From the NCBI RefSeq assembly GCF_002920895.1, contig NZ_PQVG01000001.1, forward strand, positions 657,370 to 721,369: a stretch of DNA of 64,000 nt, written 5' to 3'. Both the position numbers and the translations under genes were made by a program. The notes under the pieces were generated by a model, which saw only the letters and a list, made by a program, of their open reading frames with translations, had not been told where the DNA came from and ran no database searches. Shown here in pieces: positions 27,216-35,642 of the stretch. This stretch comes from Flavobacterium alvei (GTDB lineage Bacteria; Bacteroidota; Bacteroidia; Flavobacteriales; Flavobacteriaceae). Numbering within the stretch: the stretch's first letter is position 1; every line of letters begins with the position of its first letter.

Positions 27216-28181
27216 TTAATTAGAATTAATGGCAATTGGCATCGAAAAAGTACATCTTACTTTTCTTCCTCTTTGTTCTCCTGGAATCCAGTTTTCACAT
27301 TTTTTTAAAACCCTTAGTGCTTCTTCACCAGTTCCATAGCCAAGGTCTCTTAAAACTTTTGGATCTATAATCCTTCCGTCTTTATCGATTACAAATGTAA
27401 CATAAACTTTACCACTAAGTCCTTGTACCGAAGGGGTTCTATAATTTTTGGCGATATATTTATAAAAATTTCCCATTCCTCCTTTTGGCTCAGGTCTAAT
27501 TTCTAATTCTGTATAGTTGTTAATTATTTTGTTTTCCCCCCAACTTTCACCTGAAATCAATTTGCCTTCCTTGAAGTTTTCTTTATAAGTCCAGTTTGCT
27601 TTTTTAGAATAACTTTCCCAAACTCCTTCTTTGAATCCATTTTTTATTTCTCCTTTTGAAGATTCATCGTCTTCATTGTCTTCAAAAAAACCATTCCCGT
27701 CAACCACTTTTTGCACACCATTAATGTCCCAAAATTGATTCATTTTAAGTTGTGTATTCCCTTTTTTATCCATTACAATATTTTCGCCTTCTAGCTTTTT
27801 AGTACCATTTTCATACCATTCAACATCTTTACCGCTGACATTACCATTGATATAATTAGTTACTGCTTTTATTAAACCATTTTTATGATAATAGGACACT
27901 TCTCCTTCGTATGAATAACCATTACTAGTTTTTGAAGTTCCTTCCATTCGTAGAACCCCCGTTCGATAATATTCCTGAACCGCATAACTATCTTTTCTTA
28001 ATTTACCATTTTTAACCACTCGAATATAAGCATAGTCCTTTGAATTTGTCCCTATATTTGTTGAGTCGAGATACACTAATCCGTCATCAGGCGAAAGAAT
28101 TAATTCGTTGGTTTTAGCAACTTGCGAAAAACCCATTTTGGGAAGAAGCAGAAATAATAATGCAAATAGAAATGGTTTCAT
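27216..28181 (-). CDS. TonB-C-terminal protein with YwqK-like repeats, paralogue 2
   Basis: 321 residues with signal peptide MKPFLFALLFLLLPKMGFSQ, YwqK/MORN-like repeats (YYRTGVLRMEGTSKT, WYENGTKKLEGENI) and a TonB C-terminal domain (GKVYVTFVIDKDGRIIDPKV). Closely similar to its two neighbours over the whole length, so the array arose by duplication. It lies 36 nt downstream of paralogue 1 and 43 nt upstream of paralogue 3, probably one transcript. Function unknown. Confidence 0.83.
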   Translation of the reverse strand: MKPFLFALLFLLLPKMGFSQVAKTNELILSPDDGLVYLDSTNIGTNSKDYAYIRVVKNGKLRKDSYAVQEYYRTGVLRMEGTSKTSNGYSYEGEVSYYHKNGLIKAVTNYINGNVSGKDVEWYENGTKKLEGENIVMDKKGNTQLKMNQFWDINGVQKVVDGNGFFEDNEDDESSKGEIKNGFKEGVWESYSKKANWTYKENFKEGKLISGESWGENKIINNYTELEIRPEPKGGMGNFYKYIAKNYRTPSVQGLSGKVYVTFVIDKDGRIIDPKVLRDLGYGTGEEALRVLKKCENWIPGEQRGRKVRCTFSMPIAINSN

Positions 28182-28217
28182 ATAATGGTTTTGATTTAGA
28201 AAATTACTTGAATTATT

Positions 28218-29192
28218 TTAATTTGATCCTTTAATAGCAATTGGTAGTGAATAGATAAACTTTACTTTTTGCCCTCTATATTCGGCTGGTCTAAAACCAT
28301 CATAATTTGTTAAGATTCGTATAGCCTCTTGACCAGTACCATAACCAATGTCTCTAAGAACTCTAGGCTCAACAACTCTACCATCTGTATCAACTATAAA
28401 CCGAACAAAGACTTTTCCTTTAGCTCCATCAGGCAGTAAATTAGGTAATCTATAATTTTTCCAGATGTATTTGTCAAAATCATCCATGTCGATTTTTGGC
28501 TTAGGTAAAATTAGAACTTTGGTGTATTTATAAGACACCTTGTTTTCATCCCAACTTTCACCTGAAATTAATTTTCCATCTTTGTACGTTTCTTTAAAAG
28601 TAGATTTTAATTTTAAGAATGAGCCTTCCCAAACCCCTTCTGGAAATCCATTTTTTATTTCTCCTTTTGAGGAGGCATTTTCTCCTTTATCTTCAAAAAA
28701 ACCATTGCCGTCAACCACTTTATGCTCACCTTTTTCATCCCAAAATTGGTTTATTTTATGTTGTAAAATGTCTTTTTTTTCATTCTCAATATATTCTCCT
28801 TCTAATCTTTTAGCGCCATTTTCATACCATTGATAATCTTTACCATTTGCACGTCCTTTGACATAATTATACACTGTTTTTTTAGCGCCATTTTCATAAT
28901 AATATGTTCGTTCTCCTTCAAATGAGTAGCCATCCTTGGTTCTTGAAGTCCCCTCCATTTCTAACACTCCTGAACGATAGTAATCAAGAACAACATAACT
29001 TTCTTTGTTTAATTTGTAATCTTTGATTAATCTGATATATTTAAAATCCTTTGATTTGGTTTCTAATCGCATAGAGTCTGTGTAAAGCAATCTATCATTG
29101 GGAGAAAGAGCAAATTCCTTATTTCCTAAAACTTGCGAAAAAATCATTTTGGGAAGAAGTAGAAATAATAATGCAAATAAAATTGGTTTCAT
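28218..29192 (-). CDS. TonB-C-terminal protein with YwqK-like repeats, paralogue 1
   Basis: 324 residues with signal peptide MKPILFALLFLLLPKMIFSQ, nearly identical to that of paralogue 2. YwqK/MORN-like repeats (YYRSGVLEMEGTSRTKDG, WYENGAKRLEGEYI) lead to a TonB C-terminal domain (GKVFVRFIVDTDGRVVEPRV). Promoter-proximal member of the array. Exported to the periplasm or outer membrane by prediction. Confidence 0.83.
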   Translation of the reverse strand: MKPILFALLFLLLPKMIFSQVLGNKEFALSPNDRLLYTDSMRLETKSKDFKYIRLIKDYKLNKESYVVLDYYRSGVLEMEGTSRTKDGYSFEGERTYYYENGAKKTVYNYVKGRANGKDYQWYENGAKRLEGEYIENEKKDILQHKINQFWDEKGEHKVVDGNGFFEDKGENASSKGEIKNGFPEGVWEGSFLKLKSTFKETYKDGKLISGESWDENKVSYKYTKVLILPKPKIDMDDFDKYIWKNYRLPNLLPDGAKGKVFVRFIVDTDGRVVEPRVLRDIGYGTGQEAIRILTNYDGFRPAEYRGQKVKFIYSLPIAIKGSN

Positions 29193-29227
29193 AAAATGGT
29201 TTTGATTATGAAACGAATGTACTACTT

Positions 29228-29322
29228 TTAATACAACCCTGCAACCTCTCCATACACAAATTCCAAAAATCTTTCCTCTTCTACGGTAAAAGGATTTAGG
29301 ACGTGGCTGTAAATGTTCTCCT
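29228..29322 (-). pseudogene. Remnant: 3' end of a second GAF-domain gene
   Basis: Positions 29256-29310 match 35671-35725 at 52 of 55 bases, in the same orientation. The latter is the 3' end of the intact GAF gene at 35643. On the minus strand the remnant reads ENIYSHVLNPFTVEEERFLE and then runs to a stop at 29228; the intact gene has DSHVLNPFTEEDERFLEF. Immediately upstream the frame meets TAG and five codons are missing, so only about 30 residues survive. Confidence 0.85.
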
Positions 29323-29330
29323 ATTGATAT

Positions 29331-29358
29331 AAAAAACTTTCTAAGTGATAGGTTTTTT
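29331..29358 (-). terminator. Terminator-like hairpin at the end of the photolyase operon
   Basis: AAAAAAC (29331-29337) pairs with GTTTTTT (29352-29358), with an inner CTA/TAG pair. It lies about 80 nt beyond the CRY-DASH stop, between that gene and the GAF remnant. Confidence 0.6.
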
Positions 29359-29439
29359 ATACATCAAGTATTTTATAAAATGGCTAACAAAACGGGTTAA
29401 TTGTAAAAAAGCATTAATTTTAGCACTTATAGTTGTGAT

Positions 29440-30729
29440 TTATTGCAACCACAATTTTCTAAACTCCATTTTTTTATCATAATCACTCGCTTGTTTTTCG
29501 ATATTAAAATACCGATGTCCACGAGGATCATTGCCCACTCCAGCCAAATAAGCCCAATTGCCCCAATTGCTGCACACATCATAATCAATCAATTGTTCTT
29601 CAAAATAAGCGGCTCCCCAACGCCAATCCATATTCAATTCATTACAGAAATAACTCGCCACATTTTGACGTCCACGGTTACTCATAAAACCAGTTTGCTT
29701 TAATTCGATCATATTGGCATTGATAAAATCAGAGTTAGTGGTTCCGTTTATCCATTGAGAAAGCAACTTTTCGTTCAAGGATTTTGAGTTTATTTTTTCG
29801 GATTTGATACCTTCATTCAAAAAGAATTTGGTTTGGTATTTTTTAAACATAAATCTGAAAAAATCCCTCCACAACAATTCGAAAACCAACCAATAAGTAG
29901 ATTCGTTGGCACCAAATTGTGATTCGTATTTTTTAATTTCAGCATAAATGAATCGAGGCGAAATACAGCCCATAGCCAGCCAAGCCGAAAATTTAGACGA
30001 ATAATCGGTACCCACCATTTTGTTTCGGGTTTCTTTGTAACTAGACAAGCATTGGGTGTCAAAAAAATAATGTTTTAGTCTTTTTAACGCCTCTGTTTCA
30101 CCACCTTTGAAAACTATTGCGGCTCTTGAATCGATTTTGGTTTTCTTTAAACCCAACTCCTTTAAACTAGGTAATTTCAATTCAGGCAGTGTTGGTGAGT
30201 TGATTTTATTTGGGCTGTCAAATGGTTTTCGAATCGTAGCATCTTGTTCGGTTTTCTTTCTAAAATTAGTAAAATCATCGGGAATATTTTTTATTGAAAA
30301 CGGCAAGTCTTTGGCGTGATAAAGGGTGCTCGTGCTAACCGTTTCTAATTCGCATCGCAATTTGAACAAGGCTTCACGAACCAAATCCTCGGTTTTATGC
30401 TCTTCAAAAGCGACTTCTCGTTTGGCAAAAACTTTTTGCGCTCTAAATTGTTGAACCAATTTAGGAATTTCAACTTCGGGTTTGCCTTTTACAACCACCA
30501 ATCTCGACCCCAAAGCTCTTAGGTTTTTATCTAAATCGGTTAACGATTCGAGTAAAAATTGTGCTCTAAAAGAACCTGTTTTCTTGAATCCATAAACCGT
30601 AGTTTCAAAATGAGCATCGTCCAAACAATACACCGGAACAATTTGCTCGCTTTGTGTTATGGCCTTAGTCAGGGTTTCGTTATCGGCTATTCTTAAATCA
30701 GTTTTGAACCAAACTATAGTTGTTTTCAT
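29440..30729 (-). CDS. CRY-DASH family cryptochrome
   Basis: FAD/MTHF flavoprotein. CRY-DASH proteins repair cyclobutane dimers in single-stranded DNA and may signal. The 429 residues fit the family. The N-terminal Rossmann domain opens with TTIVWFKTDLRIADNETL. The C-terminal FAD domain includes YSSKFSAWLAMGCISPRFIY and the highly conserved TGFMSNRGRQNVASYFCNEL and DWRWGAAYFEEQLIDYDVCS near 350-400. It is the last gene of the photolyase operon, 187 nt after the Fe-S photolyase. Confidence 0.93.
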   Translation of the reverse strand: MKTTIVWFKTDLRIADNETLTKAITQSEQIVPVYCLDDAHFETTVYGFKKTGSFRAQFLLESLTDLDKNLRALGSRLVVVKGKPEVEIPKLVQQFRAQKVFAKREVAFEEHKTEDLVREALFKLRCELETVSTSTLYHAKDLPFSIKNIPDDFTNFRKKTEQDATIRKPFDSPNKINSPTLPELKLPSLKELGLKKTKIDSRAAIVFKGGETEALKRLKHYFFDTQCLSSYKETRNKMVGTDYSSKFSAWLAMGCISPRFIYAEIKKYESQFGANESTYWLVFELLWRDFFRFMFKKYQTKFFLNEGIKSEKINSKSLNEKLLSQWINGTTNSDFINANMIELKQTGFMSNRGRQNVASYFCNELNMDWRWGAAYFEEQLIDYDVCSNWGNWAYLAGVGNDPRGHRYFNIEKQASDYDKKMEFRKLWLQ

Positions 30730-30786
30730 TTTTTTGAGTTTCAGGTTTCAAGTTTAATTCCTCGAAGTTTTGATTCGATTTGTTTT

Positions 30787-30812
30787 TTTGCCACAGATTT
30801 CCACAGATTTAT
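30787..30812. repeat. Tandem GCCACAGATTT-type intergenic repeat
   Basis: Two CCACAGATTT units in tandem. The same word recurs as inverted arms at 32467-32543. Such CCACAGATT elements are common intergenic filler in Flavobacterium; the count in this genome cannot be judged from the window. Confidence 0.55.
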
Positions 30813-30915
30813 TTATATAAATATGTGTAATTTGAATTTGCTAACTCCTTAGTGGCTATACCCAGAGGCCGTTTAATGTTCCGCAACTTGAAACCTTAAA
30901 CTTGAAACTGTTTTT

Positions 30916-32451
30916 TTATAAATCATTTATGTTTTTCAAATAATAATCGGCTTGTTGTAATAATGCGACTTTATCTTCGGGTTTCATTTTGTGCCAAACA
31001 TTGTACATCATTCCAATGCGGGGATTTTTGCCCAATTTATCTTCGTTTTTATCATAAAAATTCCAATACAAACTGTTGAAAGGACAGGCTTTATCGCCTG
31101 TTTTGACGGCTTTTTTATAAAAACAAGAACCGCAATAATGACTCATTTTATCGATATAGGCCGCCGAACTCACATAGGGTTTTGTAGCTACAATGCCACC
31201 ATCGGCAAACTGACTCATTCCTCGGGTATTGGTAATTTCGACCCATTCGATGGCATCAATATAAATGCCCAAATACCAAGCATCAACCTCGTCGGGATGA
31301 ACTCCTGCCAAAAGCGCAAAATTCCCTGTAATCATCAAACGTTGAATATGATGTGCGTAAGCAAAATTCAAAGATTGATTAATGGAATCTTTCAGACAAT
31401 TCATTTTGGTTTTTCCAGTCCAGAACCAATCGGGTAGTTTTTCTTGGTTGTCAAAATAATTCATCGTAGCAAATTCGGGCATTTTGTGCCAATAAATGCC
31501 TCGCACATATTCTCGCCAGCCAATAATTTGACGCACAAAACCTTCCAATTGATGATAGGCAATTTCATCAGGGCGATTTTTCCATTCTTCGATGGCTCTG
31601 TTGATGACTTCCAACGGTGAAATCAGTTTTACATTCATCGAAAACGAAATTCGAGAATGATACAACGACCATTCGTTAGGCGTCATCGCATCTTGATAAC
31701 TGCCAAAAAGCGACAAACACTCGGTGACAAAAAAATCCAATAATGCTAAAGATTGTGCTCTTGTTGTTGGCCAAACGAATTGTTTTGCATCAATAGTTCC
31801 AATGGTTTTGATATTGGTTTTATTGATTTCCGTTACAATTTCAGAAACGTTATTATCGAAAACTAACGGCGGAATTGGTTTGTGATTCTTGGGTAATTTT
31901 TTGCGATTGTCGTCATCATAATTCCATTTTCCAGTCAAAGGTTTGTCGCCTTGCATTAATACATTGTGCTTTTTTCGCATAAAATGATAGAAACTTTCCA
32001 TCAAAAAGTTTTTTTTGCCTTCGAAAAAATCGCCCAACTCCTTTCTCGAACTCATAAAATGTTCAGAATCGACAGTCGAATAGGAGATGACAAGCGTTTG
32101 ACAAAAGTTTTTCAACAATTCATCCAGTCGGTATTCATCGGGCAATTGGTATTCGAAATGGCTGAAATTTTCTTTTTCAATAAGATAGTTTAGGTTTTTA
32201 TCGAAAGATTGAAAATTATTTGCATCACTCAAATGAAAATATATTACCTGATGATTTTTTGATTGTAATTCTTTGGCAAAATTTTGCATCGCCGAAAAAA
32301 AACTAACAATTTTTTGAATATGATGTGAGGTATAATCAGTTTCGGATCTAACTTCCATCATTACATAAGTCACCGAATCATCCGTAGTTTGAAACCAAGA
32401 ATGATTGCTGTTCAATTGATCGCCGAGAATTAACCTGAGGGTTTTTGACAT
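30916..32451 (-). CDS. Fe-S cluster photolyase/cryptochrome (PhrB type)
   Basis: FeS-BCP family; the Agrobacterium PhrB member repairs (6-4) photoproducts. 511 residues from ATG 32451 (MSKTLRLILGDQLNSNHSWF); a 9-codon upstream extension is less likely. Family traits: N-terminal LILGDQL, and four Cys that would bind 4Fe-4S: one in KMNCLKDS, then CGSC and a further Cys 13 residues later in DKACPF. This C-x2-C-x12-C spacing matches PhrB Cys438/441/454. The C-terminal FAD region has NFALLAGVHPDEVDAWYLG and GMSQFADGG. It follows the DUF2256 gene after about 100 nt. Confidence 0.93.
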   Translation of the reverse strand: MSKTLRLILGDQLNSNHSWFQTTDDSVTYVMMEVRSETDYTSHHIQKIVSFFSAMQNFAKELQSKNHQVIYFHLSDANNFQSFDKNLNYLIEKENFSHFEYQLPDEYRLDELLKNFCQTLVISYSTVDSEHFMSSRKELGDFFEGKKNFLMESFYHFMRKKHNVLMQGDKPLTGKWNYDDDNRKKLPKNHKPIPPLVFDNNVSEIVTEINKTNIKTIGTIDAKQFVWPTTRAQSLALLDFFVTECLSLFGSYQDAMTPNEWSLYHSRISFSMNVKLISPLEVINRAIEEWKNRPDEIAYHQLEGFVRQIIGWREYVRGIYWHKMPEFATMNYFDNQEKLPDWFWTGKTKMNCLKDSINQSLNFAYAHHIQRLMITGNFALLAGVHPDEVDAWYLGIYIDAIEWVEITNTRGMSQFADGGIVATKPYVSSAAYIDKMSHYCGSCFYKKAVKTGDKACPFNSLYWNFYDKNEDKLGKNPRIGMMYNVWHKMKPEDKVALLQQADYYLKNINDL

Positions 32452-32466
32452 TTTGTTATTTTTTTG

Positions 32467-32543
32467 CCACAGATTCAAAAGATTAAAAGAATTTTAAAAA
32501 TCTCACAGCAAAAAAAATCTGTGAAAATCATTTTAATCTGTGG
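32467..32543. repeat. CCACAGATT inverted repeat between DUF2256 and Fe-S photolyase genes
   Basis: CCACAGATT (32467-32475) and AATCTGTGG (32535-32543) form outer arms, with an inner AATCTGTGA-like copy. This may affect transcription within the operon. Confidence 0.6.
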
Positions 32544-32548
32544 ATAAA

Positions 32549-32689
32549 TTATTTTTTATTCATTCGGCATTTATCGCTACAATATTTCACTTCCTCCCAA
32601 ACTTTTTCCCATTTTTTGCGCCAAGCAAAAGGTTTTTGACACACCAAACAGGTTTTATGGGGCAGGTTTTGTTTTTTTACGCTTTTCAT
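32549..32689 (-). CDS. DUF2256 zinc-ribbon-like small protein
   Basis: 46 residues ([20 protein letters not shown] and onward). It contains CLVC, the hallmark [12 protein letters not shown], and YCSDKC, so two Cys pairs could bind one zinc. DUF2256 proteins are small, unstudied and, to my knowledge, often encoded next to cryptochrome/photolyase genes. The ATG lies within the 3' end of the upstream photolyase gene (35-nt overlap), indicating coupled translation. A lysine-rich body suggests nucleic acid or protein contact. Confidence 0.9.
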   Translation of the reverse strand: MKSVKKQNLPHKTCLVCQKPFAWRKKWEKVWEEVKYCSDKCRMNKK

Positions 32690-34163
32690 TTTTAGGTTTA
32701 TTGGGGTTTGAAATGTGTTTCTTCAAAATCCGTTTGCCTTCTTGTTTTACCTCGTCTTTTTTGCGAAAACTCCACACTATGTCGCTGGCATATTTTCGAG
32801 TTTCTTCAATATTTACAATAGGTTCTGGATAATCCAATCTGATTTTGCATTTGTAAAATTGTTGCTCCATTTCGTTCATTTTCCAAGGTTCGTGTAACAA
32901 ATCAACGGGAACTTCGGCTAATTCAGGAATCCATTTTTTGATAAAAATCCCTTCCGAATCGTGCTCTTCAGAGTTTTTAATGGGATTGTATATTCGAATG
33001 GTATTGATACCTGTTGTACCCGATTGCATCTGAATTTGCGGATAATGAATTCCGGGTTCGTAGTCTAAAAATTGACGTGCTAAAAAATGCAATTCCCGCC
33101 AATCTTGCCATAAATTGAAGGTAAAAAAAGAAACGACCATCGCACGCATTCTGAAGTTGATATAGCCCGTTGCCACCAAGCATCGCATACACGCATCCAC
33201 TATGGGAACGCCTGTTTTGCCTTCTTGCCAAGCTTTGATATAGGTTTCGTTTTTGGGTTTTATCAAGCTGTCATACGCCCGATTGACGTTTTCAAATTCC
33301 ATTCGGCATTCGTCTTCAAATTTTTGCATAAAATGACAATGCCAGTGCAAACGGGAAACAAAATTCAGTACCGCTCGTTTGTTTTTGGCGGTTTCATAAA
33401 ACTGATTCGTATATTGATAAATAGCTCGCATACTGATATTTCCATACGCTAAATAAGGAGACAATCGGCTACAACCTGTTCGGCTCAAGGCAGGTTTTGA
33501 GATGTGTTTGCTGTAATTGATATAACGTTCTTTGACAAAACTATCCAAATACCTCCAAGCCAAATCTTCGCCACCCTGTTGGAAATTTTTATGGGGAGTT
33601 GTAATTGATTCGGATAGTTTTTCTCCTTTTATAGTATCATAAAAATCCGTGTCTAAAGCAATTAAGTTCAAATCGGATTCTTTTAGGATTTTTGGTGTGG
33701 ATCGCATTACGTTTTCCCAGCGTTTGTTCCAGTCGCTTCTCGATTTTAATTTTCGAATTACACCGTGGAGTTGAAATTCTTTCCAAACGATGTTATTGTC
33801 TTTAAAGAATTTTTGCATTGCAATATCTCTGTCAAAAGTCAATTTATTGCCAATTTCTTGATGTGAAAAAACCGTTTGAACGTCGAATTTTTTAATTAAT
33901 TCAGTAAAAACAGGAGCAACTTCCTTTTGAAAAAAATATAATTTAGAGTTTGTTGCTTCTAATTTTCGTTGCAAATTTTGAATCGATTCGTAAATAAAAC
34001 GCCAATGCCTCACATCGGCATCGTCATAATTCATAACCGATGGTTCGAAAAAATACACCAATAACAAAGGTATTCCCGATTGATGGGCGTGAAACAATGC
34101 TTCGTTATCAAAGAAACGGAGGTCGCGTTTGAACCAAACAATATTGATGGCTTTTTTGTTCAA
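32655..34163 (-). CDS. Deoxyribodipyrimidine photolyase / cryptochrome family
   Basis: 502 residues, class I-like photolyase/cryptochrome fold: N-terminal [20 protein letters not shown], and a C-terminal FAD domain with [20 protein letters not shown], the helix carrying [20 protein letters not shown] and [19 protein letters not shown]. It ends with a very basic tail (about 30 residues, [20 protein letters not shown]), perhaps for DNA binding. It overlaps the DUF2256 gene and starts 3 nt after the flavin reductase gene. Substrate class (CPD or other) cannot be read from the sequence alone. Confidence 0.9.
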   Translation of the reverse strand: MNKKAINIVWFKRDLRFFDNEALFHAHQSGIPLLLVYFFEPSVMNYDDADVRHWRFIYESIQNLQRKLEATNSKLYFFQKEVAPVFTELIKKFDVQTVFSHQEIGNKLTFDRDIAMQKFFKDNNIVWKEFQLHGVIRKLKSRSDWNKRWENVMRSTPKILKESDLNLIALDTDFYDTIKGEKLSESITTPHKNFQQGGEDLAWRYLDSFVKERYINYSKHISKPALSRTGCSRLSPYLAYGNISMRAIYQYTNQFYETAKNKRAVLNFVSRLHWHCHFMQKFEDECRMEFENVNRAYDSLIKPKNETYIKAWQEGKTGVPIVDACMRCLVATGYINFRMRAMVVSFFTFNLWQDWRELHFLARQFLDYEPGIHYPQIQMQSGTTGINTIRIYNPIKNSEEHDSEGIFIKKWIPELAEVPVDLLHEPWKMNEMEQQFYKCKIRLDYPEPIVNIEETRKYASDIVWSFRKKDEVKQEGKRILKKHISNPNKPKNEKRKKTKPAP

Positions 34164-34166
34164 TTT

Positions 34167-34805
34167 TTAGGCAATAGAAGTTAATTCTTTGTCGGGTTTG
34201 GCATAACTCAATCGGTCTAATTGCACGGTTTTATGATAGCTATCTAATCCCGAACAAGTAATGGTATTCGCTTTTTCGAGGTTGATAAAACCATCTTCAC
34301 CAAGGCAGTTTTCAGGAACATAAACTTCTTTAATTTCGCCAATAACCATTATGGTATTGTTGATGCTAATATCGATTCGCTCTTTGAATTCAACTCCAAA
34401 TTGAATGTTACTTTCGGCAACAAATGGGGCTTTAAAATTGTTTTTGAACTCTGGTTGCAAACCCGTTATGTCAAACTCAGAAATATCCGAGTCGTATCGT
34501 GCCGAAGTTTGATGTGCTTGTTGGTATATATTTTCGTTAATGTGATTGATGGTGTAATAACCCGTTTCTAAGATGTTGCGTAACGTATCTCGCTCTGGAG
34601 GACTTGGTCTAAATATCAAAGCAATCAACGAAGGATTAGCCCCAATATGGAAAATTGAACTAAAAATCCCCAAGTTGGTTTGCCCTTGTTTATTGACAGT
34701 TCCTAGCAAGGAAACACTCTTGAATCCGCCCAAACTATTAATAAAATGAACACGTTCTTGTTTTTCCATATTCATTATTGCCTCAAAAGAAAAGTGTTTT
34801 TTCAT
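34167..34805 (-). CDS. Flavin reductase family (FMN-binding split barrel)
   Basis: 212 residues from MKKHFSFEAIMNMEKQERVH. Family signatures: GGFKSVSLLGTVNKQGQTNL, IGANPSLIALIFRPSPPERDT and the C-terminal half with NCLGEDGFINLEKANTITCSG. Members bind FMN and often reduce free flavin. The ATG overlaps the stop of the DUF2452 gene by one base (TAATG), and the photolyase ATG follows 3 nt after its stop. In this context it could supply reduced flavin or act on the photolyase cofactor, by inference. Confidence 0.88.
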   Translation of the reverse strand: MKKHFSFEAIMNMEKQERVHFINSLGGFKSVSLLGTVNKQGQTNLGIFSSIFHIGANPSLIALIFRPSPPERDTLRNILETGYYTINHINENIYQQAHQTSARYDSDISEFDITGLQPEFKNNFKAPFVAESNIQFGVEFKERIDISINNTIMVIGEIKEVYVPENCLGEDGFINLEKANTITCSGLDSYHKTVQLDRLSYAKPDKELTSIA

Positions 34806-35221
34806 TATTGTTTTGTATTTTGATTGATAAAAATCCATTTTTTGTCACTATTCAATAAGAAGGAACCAATATGTTCTTTGTTCCATTCTTGCGGAGAAAT
34901 GATAGACAAAAAATAAGTGCTGTCGGCAGCGATATAAAGATGATATATTTCACCAACAACGGGTTCAAACGAGAATTTTGCATTGTAAATCAGTTCATTC
35001 CATTCAAATTCTTCCATTAATTTCTGATATTGAAGCCTCAATTCGTTGAATTTGCTTTCAAACTCTTTGTTTACATTTTGAATGCCTCTATTTTTCCAAG
35101 AAACAACATCATCTGTTTTGATAATTGGTGCGCCAACATTGGTAGCATAAGGCAAAATATGGGCGTTATATCCTTGTTCTTTCGAGAAAACAACATTGTC
35201 TGGAACTTCTTTTTGTATCAT
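34805..35221 (-). CDS. DUF2452 domain protein
   Basis: 138 residues from MIQKEVPDNVVFSKEQGYNA. DUF2452 traits: LPYATNVGAPIIKTDDVVSW, then a helical middle (FNELRLQYQKLMEEFEWNE) and YHLYIAADSTYFLSIISPQEW. No signal or membrane segment. Function unknown. It overlaps the DUF2805 stop by 4 nt (ATGA) and the next start by 1 nt, so it is tightly coupled in the photolyase operon. Confidence 0.88.
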   Translation of the reverse strand: MIQKEVPDNVVFSKEQGYNAHILPYATNVGAPIIKTDDVVSWKNRGIQNVNKEFESKFNELRLQYQKLMEEFEWNELIYNAKFSFEPVVGEIYHLYIAADSTYFLSIISPQEWNKEHIGSFLLNSDKKWIFINQNTKQ

Positions 35222-35508
35222 CGTTTGGTTATTTTGTTGTTTGAAATAGCTCTTTGTCTGTTGCACTTAAATCGGTCAATGCCTTCGATACGCTTGGCTA
35301 GATGCTTGGTTTTGCAATCTTCAACACGTTTTCGCCACAATTTGTAACTCGAAAATTTGAGTTCTTTTTTCATCAAGGCTTTCACATCGGCTTCTGCCAA
35401 TCCGAATTGAAATTTAATGGCATCAAATGGGGTGAGGTCTTCCCAAGCCATTTCGATAATTCGATTAATTGCAATAGCATCTAAATCTGTTTTTGATAAT
35501 GTTGACAT
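35218..35508 (-). CDS. DUF2805 / TIGR03643 small protein, first gene of the photolyase operon
   Basis: 96 residues, with the family's conserved IIEMAWEDLTPFDAIKFQFGL and YKLWRKRVEDCKTKH. TIGR03643 members average about 90 residues and are uncharacterised. A HTH-like middle (PFDAIKFQFGLAEADVKALMKKEL) is visible. It begins the operon and ends in the ATGA overlap with DUF2452. It could be a regulator or an accessory of the photolyases; no evidence decides. Confidence 0.9.
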   Translation of the reverse strand: MSTLSKTDLDAIAINRIIEMAWEDLTPFDAIKFQFGLAEADVKALMKKELKFSSYKLWRKRVEDCKTKHLAKRIEGIDRFKCNRQRAISNNKITKR

Positions 35509-35509
35509 T

Positions 35510-35549
35510 ATTTTGTTTAATTAAAATTAAATAAAGTTAAACAAAATTA
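35510..35549 (-). promoter_or_regulatory. Promoter and inverted-repeat operator candidate of the photolyase operon
   Basis: TAATTTTG (minus strand, 35542-35549) fits the -7 consensus. ATTTTGTTTAA (35510-35520) is mirrored by TTAAACAAAAT (35537-35547), so one arm overlaps the -7 box and the other ends 2 nt from the start codon at 35508. This placement would suit a repressor. No -33 box at the expected distance was found. Confidence 0.55.
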
Positions 35550-35589
35550 AATAATTAAATTTCAAATCCCATTATAATTACAAATAAAA

Positions 35590-35619
35590 AATCCGTTGCT
35601 TAAATTTAAGCAACGGATT
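35590..35619 (-). terminator. Perfect palindromic terminator after the GAF gene
   Basis: AATCCGTTGCTTAAA (35590-35604) and its exact complement (35605-35619), followed on the minus strand by TTTTTA. A perfect 30-bp palindrome that ends transcription of the GAF gene before the photolyase operon. Confidence 0.85.
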
Positions 35620-35642
35620 AAATAAATAATGGAGTAGTTTTA

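Noticed and set aside
30991..31437. Plus-strand frame inside the Fe-S photolyase gene
   Set aside because: Antisense to conserved catalytic regions; no family or promoter.
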